Made by a program: the position numbers and the translations under genes. Below are positions 27,428-36,569 of a stretch of DNA of 64,000 bases, one piece after another. Each line of letters opens with the position of its first letter. Position 1 is the first letter of the stretch. Source of the DNA: Pseudomonadota bacterium (GTDB taxonomy: Bacteria > Pseudomonadota > Gammaproteobacteria > Acidiferrobacterales > Acidiferrobacteraceae); assembly GCA_021785035.1 (NCBI GenBank), contig JAJYGP010000018.1, forward strand, positions 1 to 64,000. The letters are read 5' to 3'. The notes beneath the pieces are model-generated. The model saw nothing but the letters and a program-made list of their open reading frames with translations, was not told where the DNA came from and searched no databases.

Positions 27428-27717
27428 AATCCCGAGGCTCGATCCCCATAACCCTCGTTCGGCGAGGTTGCTCGGGAGTCTTGGGGCGAGCGCGGCCTTG
27501 TCCTTGACGGATCGGTGCGGTAGGGCCGAGATCGACTGAGCTGACATACGAATTGTCGTTGCCGCAGCAGAATGCGTTGATGATCGTGCGAGCCGCTGGT
27601 ATCCCCCTTCGTCTTATAGTCTCGGCGAGTCTGGCGGTGGCCCTGGGAGGGGAGTTTAAAATAGATCCGAGTCAAGAAGGCTTTTGTTTTTCACCCATAG
27701 CTTAGAGGAGAATTCCC

Positions 27718-28368
27718 TTGGAAAAATATGTCTTGCCCGACCTAGATTACGACTACGGTGCGCTCGAGCCCCATATCTCCGCAAAGATCATGGAGTTGCA
27801 TCACAGCAAGCACCACTTGGCCTATGTCAATGGCGCCAATCAGGCCCTGGAAGGCCTCAAAGAGGCACAGGAAACCAAGAACTTCGCGCGTGTCGCGGCC
27901 TTGGAACATGCACTGGCTTTCAATCTCTCAGGGCACATCCTGCATTCGCTGTTCTGGAAAAACCTGTCTCCGAACGGCGGCGGCAAGCCAGACGGCGACC
28001 TAGCCAAGGCCATCGACCGCGATTTCGGTTCCTTTGAGGGATTGAAGGGCCAATTCGTGAACGCCGCTATGACGACTATGGGCTCCGGGTGGGCGGTCCT
28101 CGCCTGGGATCCGGCCGGCCAGCGTTTGATCACGACCGAGATTCACGATCATCAATCCGAGATGACGCCCGGTGCTACGCCGATCATGGTCCTTGACGCT
28201 TGGGAGCATGCCTACTATCTCCAGTATCAAAACGATAAGGCGCGTTTCTTCGAGAGCATTTGGAACGTGTGGAACTGGAAGGACATAGGTGAGCGCTACA
28301 AGAAGGCGAAGGTCGCTGATGGCGGCTTAGCGAGTGCTGTCACTTCCAAGAAAAATGCCAAAGCCTAA
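27718..28368 (+). CDS. sod: Fe/Mn superoxide dismutase
   Basis: KIMELHHSKHHLAYVNGANQAL, NLSGHILHSLFWKNLSP, VLDAWEHAYYLQYQNDKARFFESIWNVWNW; TTG start at 27718. Confidence 0.95.
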   Translation: MEKYVLPDLDYDYGALEPHISAKIMELHHSKHHLAYVNGANQALEGLKEAQETKNFARVAALEHALAFNLSGHILHSLFWKNLSPNGGGKPDGDLAKAIDRDFGSFEGLKGQFVNAAMTTMGSGWAVLAWDPAGQRLITTEIHDHQSEMTPGATPIMVLDAWEHAYYLQYQNDKARFFESIWNVWNWKDIGERYKKAKVADGGLASAVTSKKNAKA

Positions 28369-28395
28369 GGGCAAGCCATTCCGGTCATGAAGCCA

Positions 28396-28423
28396 GGGTC
28401 CACAGGGTAAGCCTTGTGGACCC
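28396..28423 (+). terminator. putative terminator hairpin after sod
   Basis: gggtccaca...tgtggaccc 9-bp stem, 10-nt loop, weak U tract. Confidence 0.5.
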
Positions 28424-28529
28424 CTATCACTTTGCCGAAGACCTCGATACACTAAACCAGCTGTTTCGGCTGCGAAAGCTGAAAGGCGTAAGGTCCCACT
28501 AAACGGTTTTCTAGAACTTAGGAGCTTCC

Positions 28530-29210
28530 ATGCGTAAAGGCTACGCCGCGTTGGCGGCTATTGGCTGCCTATTGGCGGCACCGGTCATGGCCGAGGGGTT
28601 GTCGCCACAGGCCCAGTTGAGTTACAGCTTGGGGTATCAGTTCGGCGAGAACGTTCGTCACGATGGCGTGCCGGTGCAGGCGCCGATTTTTACCCGCGCG
28701 ATTCGAGACGCTCTATCCGGCGCCAAGCCGCTGTTGCCGCCCGCGCAAATGGCGGCCGTCGTGGAAAAATTCCAGCGGCAGATGCAGATCCGCAATATCG
28801 CCATGCTGAAGGCGCTTGGCAAAAAGGAGCAGGCCCAGGGACGCATGTTTCGCGCCAAGAACGCGAAACAGCCCGGGGTGAGGATGTTGCCAGGTGGTGT
28901 CGAATACAAGGTTTTGAAGGTGGGCCACGGTGTGCGCCCGACCTTGACCGACACGATCAGGGCGGACTATACAGGCCGCTTCATCAACGGCCAGATCTTT
29001 GCGAGCAGTAAGAAGGCCGGAAAACCCGCGGAGCTTCCTCTAGACGGCCTTATCGCCGGATTGAAGGAAACCCTGGTCCACATGCCATCGGGTTCGACAT
29101 GGCAGATCGTGGTCCCCGGCCACTTGGCCTATGGCCCCCAGGGTCAGCCGACGATACCGCCCAATGCGACCTTGGTCTTTACCGTGCACCTTATCGGTGT
29201 GGTCAAATAG
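28530..29210 (+). CDS. FKBP-type peptidyl-prolyl cis-trans isomerase (FkpA/Mip-like)
   Basis: Signal peptide, N-terminal dimerisation-like helix region, ADYTGRFINGQIFASS...GLKETLVHMPSGSTWQIVVPGHLAYGPQG. Confidence 0.93.
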   Translation: MRKGYAALAAIGCLLAAPVMAEGLSPQAQLSYSLGYQFGENVRHDGVPVQAPIFTRAIRDALSGAKPLLPPAQMAAVVEKFQRQMQIRNIAMLKALGKKEQAQGRMFRAKNAKQPGVRMLPGGVEYKVLKVGHGVRPTLTDTIRADYTGRFINGQIFASSKKAGKPAELPLDGLIAGLKETLVHMPSGSTWQIVVPGHLAYGPQGQPTIPPNATLVFTVHLIGVVK

Positions 29211-29250
29211 GACGAATCGGCCGAAAGAAATAAAAAGACCGGGACTAGTA

Positions 29251-29278
29251 AAAATAGGGGCCGTAAGGCCCCTATTTT
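29251..29278. terminator. bidirectional terminator between fkp and csp
   Basis: aaaataggggcc-gtaa-ggcccctatttt, 12-bp stem with A/T flanks, between convergent genes. Confidence 0.9.
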
Positions 29279-29294
29279 ATGATCCGAGCGGGTT

Positions 29295-29501
29295 CTACCG
29301 CATCGGTCGTACATGAGTGGCTTGCATGCCCTTCTGGCTTCTGGCGCTTTCAAACTCAACTGCTTGTCCTTCCGCCAAGTTACGAAACCCCTCGCCTTGA
29401 ATTGCGGAATAATGAACAAAGACATCGGGGCTGCCATCCTGAGGCGAGATGAAGCCAAACCCCTTCGCTTCGTTAAACCATTTCACGGTTCCCATTCGCA
29501 T
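29295..29501 (-). CDS. cold-shock protein (CspA family)
   Basis: [49 protein letters not shown]. Confidence 0.96.
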   Translation of the reverse strand: MRMGTVKWFNEAKGFGFISPQDGSPDVFVHYSAIQGEGFRNLAEGQAVEFESARSQKGMQATHVRPMR

Positions 29502-29743
29502 CTGCGCTTATCCTTTTTTGCATGGAGATAGAAATATCAGAAGCATATGCCTCTGATGTCCCACTTTAGCGTCCCGGTTCAGGGCCAGATACCAGCGAAA
29601 GTCCGAGGGACCTCGATCGGGAGGGTGGATAAACGAGCGGGCGTCAGGGCACACGGTGTGACAGGATTCACGATCTCCGGGTGACGGGAATCTGGCGTGC
29701 CCCGGGCTTGCTGCTTTGACTTTTGCTCGGCAGTATAGGACCT

Positions 29744-31225
29744 ATGAAAGAGTTCACAGAACAGAAGGCCACCACCTTGCCCACTGCGTTTTGGCGTAGC
29801 CTAAGACGCATCTTGCCAGCTGACGGGTTGCTCACCAAGCCGACCCAGGTCGCGGTGTATGAGTGCGATGGCCTCCCCGTTTACCGCGCAAGACCTCTGG
29901 CCGTGGCGCTTCCGCGCACTCGGGCTCAGGTGGGTCTCGTGCTTGCGCTCTGTTCGCGCTACGGCGTGCCTGTGGTGGCGCGGGGGGCCGGTACGGGCTT
30001 GTCGGGCGGCGCCTTGCCCCATGCCCACGGTATAGTCCTGAGCCTCGCGCGCCTTAACCGGATTGTCGCTATCGACCCCCATAACCGCACGGCTCGATTG
30101 GAGCCCGGGGTTCGGAATATAGCGGTATCTGAGGCCGCGGCGCCCTACGGCCTTTTTTATGCCCCCGACCCGTCTTCGCAGATTGCCTGCACCATCGGCG
30201 GGAATGTGGCGGAAAACGCCGGTGGCGTTCATTGCTTGAAATATGGCCTCACCACCCACAACGTGCTTGCCGTCCAATTCTTTACCGCCGACGGGGTCCT
30301 GCATGAGGTGGGCGGAGTGACCGGCGAGGGCCCGCTCGATCTGTTGGCACTGTTGGTGGGGTCCGAGGGTTTGCTTGGGGTGGTGGTCGAAGTGATGGTG
30401 CGCCTGACGCCGAAGCCGCCGGCCACGGTGGCCTTGCTGGCGGCTTTTCGCTCGCTCGGGGAGGCCGCAGCGAGTGTCAGCGCGGTGATCGGTGAGGGGA
30501 TCATACCCGCCGGGCTTGAACTCATGGATGCGCTCGCCCTGTCCGCGGCCCAGGACTATATCGGTATCCCCTATCCGCCGGATTCCCAGGCCGTGGTGTT
30601 GGCCGAAGTCGACGGGGATCTGGCCACAATAGAACTTGATGTCGCCCATGTGCGACGACTGCTTTTGGGGCATGGCGCTTTTGCGATAGAGGAGGCGCGC
30701 AGCGAGGAAGATCGGCGTCGGCTATGGTTAGGAAGAAAGTCCGCGTTTCCGGCCGTGGGCCGTTTGGCGCCCGACTACTACTGTATGGACGGTACAATCC
30801 CGCGAAGTGCCCTCGTTTCGGTGTTGGCGGAGATTGGCGAACGGTCCCGTCATTATGGGTTGCCGGTCGCCAACGTGTTTCATGCGGGCGACGGGAATCT
30901 CCACCCGCTTATTTTGTATGACGCCAAGATCCCCGGGGAGCTCGAGCGGGTGGAGGAGCTCGGTGCCGAGATCCTGCGGCTTTGCCTTGCGTATGGCGGC
31001 ACCATAAGCGGCGAGCATGGCGTGGGGGTCGAGAAGCTCGACGGTATGTGTGCGCAGTTTACGGCGGCGGAACTCGCTACCTTCCATGCCCTGAAGTCGG
31101 CCTTCGACCCCCATCACCTACTGAATCCGGGCAAGGCCGTGCCCACACCGGCCCGCTGTGTCGAACCCGGGGGCATGCATGTTCACGGCGGCCGCCTGCC
31201 GTTTTCAAGCCTAGAACGTTTTTGA
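29744..31225 (+). CDS. glcD: glycolate oxidase subunit GlcD (FAD-linked oxidase)
   Basis: VARGAGTGLSGGALPHAHGIVLSLARLNRI, CTIGGNVAENAGGVHCLKYGLTTHNVLAV, NVFHAGDGNLHPLILYD, GEHGVGVEK. Confidence 0.95.
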   Translation: MKEFTEQKATTLPTAFWRSLRRILPADGLLTKPTQVAVYECDGLPVYRARPLAVALPRTRAQVGLVLALCSRYGVPVVARGAGTGLSGGALPHAHGIVLSLARLNRIVAIDPHNRTARLEPGVRNIAVSEAAAPYGLFYAPDPSSQIACTIGGNVAENAGGVHCLKYGLTTHNVLAVQFFTADGVLHEVGGVTGEGPLDLLALLVGSEGLLGVVVEVMVRLTPKPPATVALLAAFRSLGEAAASVSAVIGEGIIPAGLELMDALALSAAQDYIGIPYPPDSQAVVLAEVDGDLATIELDVAHVRRLLLGHGAFAIEEARSEEDRRRLWLGRKSAFPAVGRLAPDYYCMDGTIPRSALVSVLAEIGERSRHYGLPVANVFHAGDGNLHPLILYDAKIPGELERVEELGAEILRLCLAYGGTISGEHGVGVEKLDGMCAQFTAAELATFHALKSAFDPHHLLNPGKAVPTPARCVEPGGMHVHGGRLPFSSLERF

Positions 31226-31234
31226 GGGGATGGG

Positions 31235-32284
31235 GTGATGACTCACGATGACACCGCCACTTTGGCTGCGATCGTGCGCGAGGCCTATGACAGACAAACG
31301 CCGCTCGAGATCGTGGGCGGCGGGACGCGCCGGCATCTGGGTCGCGCCCCGGACGGCCAGCCCTTGCCCTTGGCGAGCCACTCCGGGGTCGTGGAGTACG
31401 AACCCTCGGGTTTTGTCGTCACGGTTCGTGCGGGCACGACACTTCATGATCTTGATGCCGTCTTGTCCCGCGAGGGGCAGAAAGTGACGGTCGATATCCC
31501 TCGTTTCTCGTCGACCTCGACCGTCGGGGGCGCGATCGCGGCGGGCTTTACCGGACCGGGCCGGCCTTACACGGGGGCCTTACGCGATAGCGTCCTCGGC
31601 ACCCGGATCATTTCCGGGACCGGCCAGGTGCTGACGTTCGGCGGCAAGGTCTTGAAGAATGTGGCGGGTTTTGATGTCTCTCGGCTCATGGTCGGCGCTT
31701 TCGGGACTCTGGGCGTCATTCTCGACGTGACCTTGCGCGTCAGCCGCTGCCCGGAAGACGTGCAAGTGATAGAGTTTGAGATGTCGTGGTCGGATGCTCG
31801 TGAGCGCTTGAAGCGGTGGGAGGGCGACCTTCCCCTGACGGGGGCCTTTTATCATCGTGGCGTCTTGTCCGTCCGGCTAGCCGGACGAGCGGCCCGCGTG
31901 ACCGCCGCGGTTCGCGAGCTTGGTGGTGAGAGAGGCCGCCCCGAGGTGTTCACCGAGTTGCGCGATCTCGCTCTCGAATTCTTTCGAGCCCCGGGAAGTC
32001 TGTGGCGTCTCCTCGTCCCTCCCGACTCGCCCTGGGACCCTCAGGAGACCTTGATCGATTGGGCGGGTGCTCAACGATTTTGGGTGACTCTGGCCCCGGC
32101 GCAGAAAGTTCGCGAGAAGGCGCTCCAATATGGTGGGCAAGCGGTCTGGGTGTGGGGTCCCGACCGCAGCGAGGGGCCCTGGGCAGCGCCTCCCGCCGCG
32201 ACCATGGCACTACTCACGCGAGTCAAGGCGGCGCTTGATCCGCAGGCCATTCTTAATCGTGGACGGTTATATCCCGACTGGTAA
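31235..32284 (+). CDS. glcE: glycolate oxidase FAD-binding subunit GlcE
   Basis: IVGGGTRRHLGRAPDGQPL, AGTTLHDLDAVLSREGQ, STVGGAIAAGFTGPGRPYTGALRDSVLG, KVLKNVAGFDVSRLMVGAFGTLGV. Confidence 0.94.
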   Translation: MMTHDDTATLAAIVREAYDRQTPLEIVGGGTRRHLGRAPDGQPLPLASHSGVVEYEPSGFVVTVRAGTTLHDLDAVLSREGQKVTVDIPRFSSTSTVGGAIAAGFTGPGRPYTGALRDSVLGTRIISGTGQVLTFGGKVLKNVAGFDVSRLMVGAFGTLGVILDVTLRVSRCPEDVQVIEFEMSWSDARERLKRWEGDLPLTGAFYHRGVLSVRLAGRAARVTAAVRELGGERGRPEVFTELRDLALEFFRAPGSLWRLLVPPDSPWDPQETLIDWAGAQRFWVTLAPAQKVREKALQYGGQAVWVWGPDRSEGPWAAPPAATMALLTRVKAALDPQAILNRGRLYPDW

Positions 32285-32322
32285 TCAAGCGTGGTACGGC
32301 CCTAGGGCCGTACCACGCTTGA
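32285..32322. repeat. 38-bp perfect palindrome between convergent glcE and glcF
   Basis: tcaagcgtggtacggccctagggccgtaccacgcttga equals its own reverse complement; begins 1 bp after the glcE stop. Confidence 0.9.
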
Positions 32323-32339
32323 GCTCATGTCGCACGTCC

Positions 32340-33539
32340 CTACAGCGAGCGCATATCGTGGTAGACGACATCCACCCAGTGACGTATGGGCCGATCGCTG
32401 AAGCCGGCCAGATGTTGTAGGCAGCCAATGTTGGCGCTGACGACCTCGGTGGGGTCGGCGTGGGTCAGGGCTTGCCATTTGCGGTGCCCCAGGGCCTGTG
32501 CCCACCGTGGGTGGCGTAGGGAGTAGGGGCCGGCCGAGCCGCAGCACAAAGCACTGTCGTGAATGGGAACGAGGGTATGGCCGAGGGCTTTTAAGATGGC
32601 CTCAATGCGCCCCTGGCCATGGAGTCCATGTTGCAGGCTACAGGGGGCGTGCCAGGCTATGCGCCGCCGTTTTAGCGGGGGGAGGGCGTTTAAGCGGGTC
32701 GGATCAATCCAGGTCGCGATATCGGCGACCCGGGGCGAAAAGGCTTGGGCGGGCTCGGCGTCCGGCTGGCCGCTAAAAAGCCGCGGGTAGTCGCGCAGGA
32801 ATGCCGTGCAGCCCGTTGCCGTGCTCGTAAACCCCTCCCATTCCGGCCTGTCCCAAGCCATGGTCGTGTGTGCGATCGTCCGGGCCTTCTCGTAACTATG
32901 AAGGTGATAGGGCAGGGCCCCGCAACACCCAGGTCCCACCGGTATGGCACTGATACCGAGCCGGTCCAGCACGATAGCGGCCTTGGTGTCGAGGTCAGGC
33001 GCTAATGCCGGTTGCACGCATCCGAGCAATAGCCCCACTTGTCGAGCATGCTGGGCCGCGGGCCAGACGAGCCCCGGTTCCGCGAGGGCTATCCGCCGTT
33101 GGAGCGACTCGCTCGCGAGCGGCCGGACCCGGCGCGCTACCCGCATCAGCGCGTTAACGGCAGTCTGGGAACTGAGCGCGGTCTCGGTCAGTTGATCCAT
33201 GGCGCGCTGGACGACGCTGCGGGTTTCCCCCGTCGCCTCGCGCACGGTATCCAGGATTTCCGTATAGTGGACCCCGGCTGGGCAAGTCGTCTCGCACGAG
33301 CGACAGCTTAGGCAGTGGTCGAGTGGCGCGAGATCTAGGGCCTTATCCGGGCCCGTCAGCCAATCTTTCATCAAGTAGAGGCGGCCGCGTGGGCCCTCGC
33401 GCTCATCACCGCTCAGGATGTAGGTAGGGCAGGTGGCGTTGCAAAAGCCGCAGTGGACGCAGGCCTGGAGCAGAGTCTCGGCCCGGAGCCGGGATTCTTT
33501 CTTTTGCGCGCTCGTCGTATCGTGTGATGGATTGCTCAT
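32340..33539 (-). CDS. glcF: glycolate oxidase iron-sulfur subunit GlcF
   Basis: CVHCGFCNATCPTY, CLSCRSCETTCPAGV, two CCG-type domains (GPGCCGALPYHL, SALCCGSAGPYSL). Confidence 0.95.
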   Translation of the reverse strand: MSNPSHDTTSAQKKESRLRAETLLQACVHCGFCNATCPTYILSGDEREGPRGRLYLMKDWLTGPDKALDLAPLDHCLSCRSCETTCPAGVHYTEILDTVREATGETRSVVQRAMDQLTETALSSQTAVNALMRVARRVRPLASESLQRRIALAEPGLVWPAAQHARQVGLLLGCVQPALAPDLDTKAAIVLDRLGISAIPVGPGCCGALPYHLHSYEKARTIAHTTMAWDRPEWEGFTSTATGCTAFLRDYPRLFSGQPDAEPAQAFSPRVADIATWIDPTRLNALPPLKRRRIAWHAPCSLQHGLHGQGRIEAILKALGHTLVPIHDSALCCGSAGPYSLRHPRWAQALGHRKWQALTHADPTEVVSANIGCLQHLAGFSDRPIRHWVDVVYHDMRSL

Positions 33540-33724
33540 GCGGAGGGGCGACCGTATACTTTCGCTGCATACTAAAGGGCTCAGGTACAGAGGTCAAAGA
33601 CCGTCTTGAGTTTGGCTCGCGTGATGGAGTGGCGTTTTAGCCGTGTCGCCCCGCCGTGTAGCGGAGCCATCTTGATTCGACTCCCCAATGCCCGCGGTCT
33701 GGGTCTTTTCTTCGGGATGTATTG

Positions 33725-34309
33725 ATGACCACGATTGTTGTTGTTCGTAAAGGCAATACGGCCGTGATCGGCGCCGATACGCTCGGCACCTACGGAGATC
33801 AGCGGGAGTCGGCCGCGTTTATCAAGAACGCGAGCAAACTGATCGCGGTGGACGACACGTGGCTTGCTGCCACCGGTCATGCCGCGATGGATATGGCCTT
33901 ACGTAACATCTTTATCGAGACTCGTTGCCGTCGTTCGTTTAAGGACGTCAATGACATCTACAAGACCGCCCTCCAGCTGCATGCCATGCTCAAAGAAAAC
34001 TATTTTCTAAAGCAAGACAGTGATAGTGGCGAAGACACCTTCGAATCCATGCAGGTGAGCCTTTTGGTCGCCAACGCCCATGGCATCTTCGGCGTGTGTT
34101 CGAAGCGCACCGTCCTTGAGTACACAAAATTCTATGCCTTTGGTTCGGGGGAGCAATACGCGCTCGGCGCCATGCATGCCCTGTACGACAAGGAGGAAGA
34201 CCCCGAAAAGATCGCGCGCGCTGGTCTTGAGGCCTCGGTTGCGTTTGATACTGGGACCGGAGCGCCTGTGGAAGTGCGGCGGGTGACTTTGCTTGCCCCG
34301 GATCGTTGA
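33725..34309 (+). CDS. orphan HslV-like Ntn hydrolase (proteasome-type beta fold)
   Basis: M-TTIVVVRKGNTAVIGADTLGTYGDQRESAAFIKNASK: after Met removal Thr1, Asp17 and Lys33 align by position with proteasome/HslV catalytic residues; AFGSGEQYALGAMHAL motif. Confidence 0.82.
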   Translation: MTTIVVVRKGNTAVIGADTLGTYGDQRESAAFIKNASKLIAVDDTWLAATGHAAMDMALRNIFIETRCRRSFKDVNDIYKTALQLHAMLKENYFLKQDSDSGEDTFESMQVSLLVANAHGIFGVCSKRTVLEYTKFYAFGSGEQYALGAMHALYDKEEDPEKIARAGLEASVAFDTGTGAPVEVRRVTLLAPDR

Positions 34310-34379
34310 TTGGGTTGCGCGCTCGGGTCGTTACGGCCTTAAGCGCCCGGCCGACGCGGGGTCCCGCTTTGGTCGCTCG

Positions 34380-34757
34380 CTACAGTCTTCGTCCTAAGGT
34401 TGCCCCGATAAACGCGGCCGACAACCCCAGGAAAACGGATAGGGTGACGTAGGTGATGGCCCGTGCGACGCGCCCCTCCTCGGCCAGGAGAAGCGCTTCC
34501 ATGGCGAATGTCGAGAAGGTCGTAAAGCCCCCGATACCGCCGACTAGGATGCCGAGCCGTAGGGAGGCCGAGACATCGGAGGTCCGTTCCAAGGTGACGA
34601 TGAACAAAAAGCCCATCAAAAAACTGCCCAGGACGTTGATGAGCAAGGTGGCGTAGGGGAACTCTTTGCCGACCAGGGCCTGGATACCGACCGAAACGCC
34701 GTAACGCGCCCAACACCCCAGGATGCCGCCGATCGCTATGGCAAGAAGATTGTTCAT
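34380..34757 (-). CDS. crcB: CrcB/Fluc fluoride channel (paralog 2)
   Basis: ILGCWARYG, LINVLGSFLMGFLF, GGIGGFTTFSTFAMEA. Confidence 0.95.
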   Translation of the reverse strand: MNNLLAIAIGGILGCWARYGVSVGIQALVGKEFPYATLLINVLGSFLMGFLFIVTLERTSDVSASLRLGILVGGIGGFTTFSTFAMEALLLAEEGRVARAITYVTLSVFLGLSAAFIGATLGRRL

Positions 34758-34887
34758 AAGGGCGTAAGGTCTTGAGTTTCTGGTACGTTATAAGCAAAGC
34801 CGCGAGGGGTCAAGTGTGGGCGCGCGCCGAGGCTCGTAACCCGCGCCGGTTGCAGGTCGGTCGGGGTCTGACGCATACTCGCAGATC

Positions 34888-36048
34888 ATGACCATAAGCG
34901 CCTTTAACCCGCCTGCACGCGTCTTGCTGGGACCTGGTCCTTCGGAGGTTCCGGCACGGGTTCTGTTGGCCATGGCAAAGCCTACGATTGGCCATATGGA
35001 CCCGGCCTTCATCGGTATGATGGAGGAGGTCAAAACCTTGCTTCAGTATGCTTTCCAAACCACCAATGCTGCGACTTTGCCGATTTCCGCGCCGGGGTCA
35101 GCGGGCATGGAGGCCTGCCTTGCCAATCTGATCGAGCCGGGAGATAAGGTCGCTGTGTGCCGCAACGGCGTATTCGGTGGTCGGATGGGGGATATCGTCG
35201 AGCGCCTCGGTGGGGTCCCCTTGTGGGTTGATAACGCCTTTGGTGAGGCGGTCGATCCCGATAAGCTCGCCGATGCGCTGAAGAAGACCCGGGATGTGCG
35301 CTTGGTGGCCTTCGTGCACGCCGAAACCTCCACTGGGGTTTTGTCGGATGCCCGAGCTATTGCCGAGGTGGCGCATAGGTTCGGGGCTTTGGTCTTGGCC
35401 GACACCGTGACCGCGATCGGTGGGGTGCCCTTGTATGTCGATAAGTGGGAGCTGGACGTTGCCTACGCCGGTACCCAGAAGTGTCTGTCCTGCCCACCGG
35501 GGCTTGCGCCCCTGACGTTGAGCGAGCGCGCGCTGCACCGTATTCGCAATCGTCGTGATAAACCCAGGACCTGGTTTTTGGACTTGAGTCTGTTGTTGGG
35601 GTATTGGGGGACTGGTAAGCGCGTCTATCACCACACAGCGCCCATCAATCTTCTCTACGGCTTGCACGAGGCCCTGCGGATGCTCGAGGAAGAGGGGATC
35701 GAGAACGCCTGGCAGCGCCACCGGCGGATCCATGAGGCCTTGGTTGTCGGTCTTGAGCCCTTGGGCCTTGGCATATCGGTGGCCCCGGATATTCGTCTAC
35801 CGCAGTTAAATAGCGTTTCGATACCGGCGGGAGTGGATGACGCCCAGGTGCGAGCCCGGCTCTTGGAGGAGTGGGGTATCGAGATCGGGGGTGGTCTCGG
35901 GGAGCTTGCCGGGCGGATCTGGCGTATCGGACTCATGGGACAGGGGAGCAATATTCGCAATGTGACATTGTGTCTTGATGCCCTCAAGGTGGCTCTCGGG
36001 ACAGCCTTGATAGAGAAAGATCTCGACGCTAAAGCCGTCCCGACATAA
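34888..36048 (+). CDS. alanine/serine-glyoxylate aminotransferase family protein
   Basis: LGPGPSEVPARVLLAMAKPTIGHMDPAF, HAETSTGVLSDARAIAEVAHRFGALVLADTVTAIGGVPLYVDKWELDVAYAGTQKCLSCPPGLAPLTLSERAL. Confidence 0.94.
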   Translation: MTISAFNPPARVLLGPGPSEVPARVLLAMAKPTIGHMDPAFIGMMEEVKTLLQYAFQTTNAATLPISAPGSAGMEACLANLIEPGDKVAVCRNGVFGGRMGDIVERLGGVPLWVDNAFGEAVDPDKLADALKKTRDVRLVAFVHAETSTGVLSDARAIAEVAHRFGALVLADTVTAIGGVPLYVDKWELDVAYAGTQKCLSCPPGLAPLTLSERALHRIRNRRDKPRTWFLDLSLLLGYWGTGKRVYHHTAPINLLYGLHEALRMLEEEGIENAWQRHRRIHEALVVGLEPLGLGISVAPDIRLPQLNSVSIPAGVDDAQVRARLLEEWGIEIGGGLGELAGRIWRIGLMGQGSNIRNVTLCLDALKVALGTALIEKDLDAKAVPT

Positions 36049-36569
36049 GCCCGCTTCGACGCCTTCTGCGCCATCGCCTGCCTCGCTGTTTTTCTGGGGT
36101 TCTTGTGTTCAGCATGACCCCCATTACCATTGGGAAGACTGAGTTCGCCATGAGAGCCACAAATCGATTTTGTCCCCAGCGGCTCTTCGACAAAAGCTAC
36201 GAGGCCCTGTCTTCGCGTGTTCTCGGCCGTTTTTGGTGGGTGTTAGGAAGGAATCGGGTCAGAAGAGGATCGGGTTTAGCCTCGGTCTGTTTGCGGGCGG
36301 GGCGTTTTGGCTCTCAGACGGTATTTTCAATACATAGCTGTTTTTAGAAAGTGAGGCAGCGCCGTAAGCGGCGAAGATGGGGTTTTAGAGCTTTAGATTG
36401 CCGCCGTAGGTCTATTTGATTGCAGATTCCCAATCGCGATCGAGCGCGTGGCGGGCCTTGTGGTGATGGCGGGAACCTAAGAGAATCGCTTTTATGCAAC
36501 GAGTCTCGTGTCCGCGGCAGGCGAGCGAGTGGACTTTAGGCAGGAGTGAACCGATTTTTATGAGCCTTT

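Noticed and set aside
33725-34309. Canonical hslV of an HslUV protease
   Set aside because: No hslU neighbour and sequence beyond the catalytic positions diverges clearly from HslV
34758-34887. Fluoride aptamer upstream of the second crcB
   Set aside because: No GCTGATGACTCCT-like core or P1/pseudoknot pattern; promoter-like elements leave only a short leader
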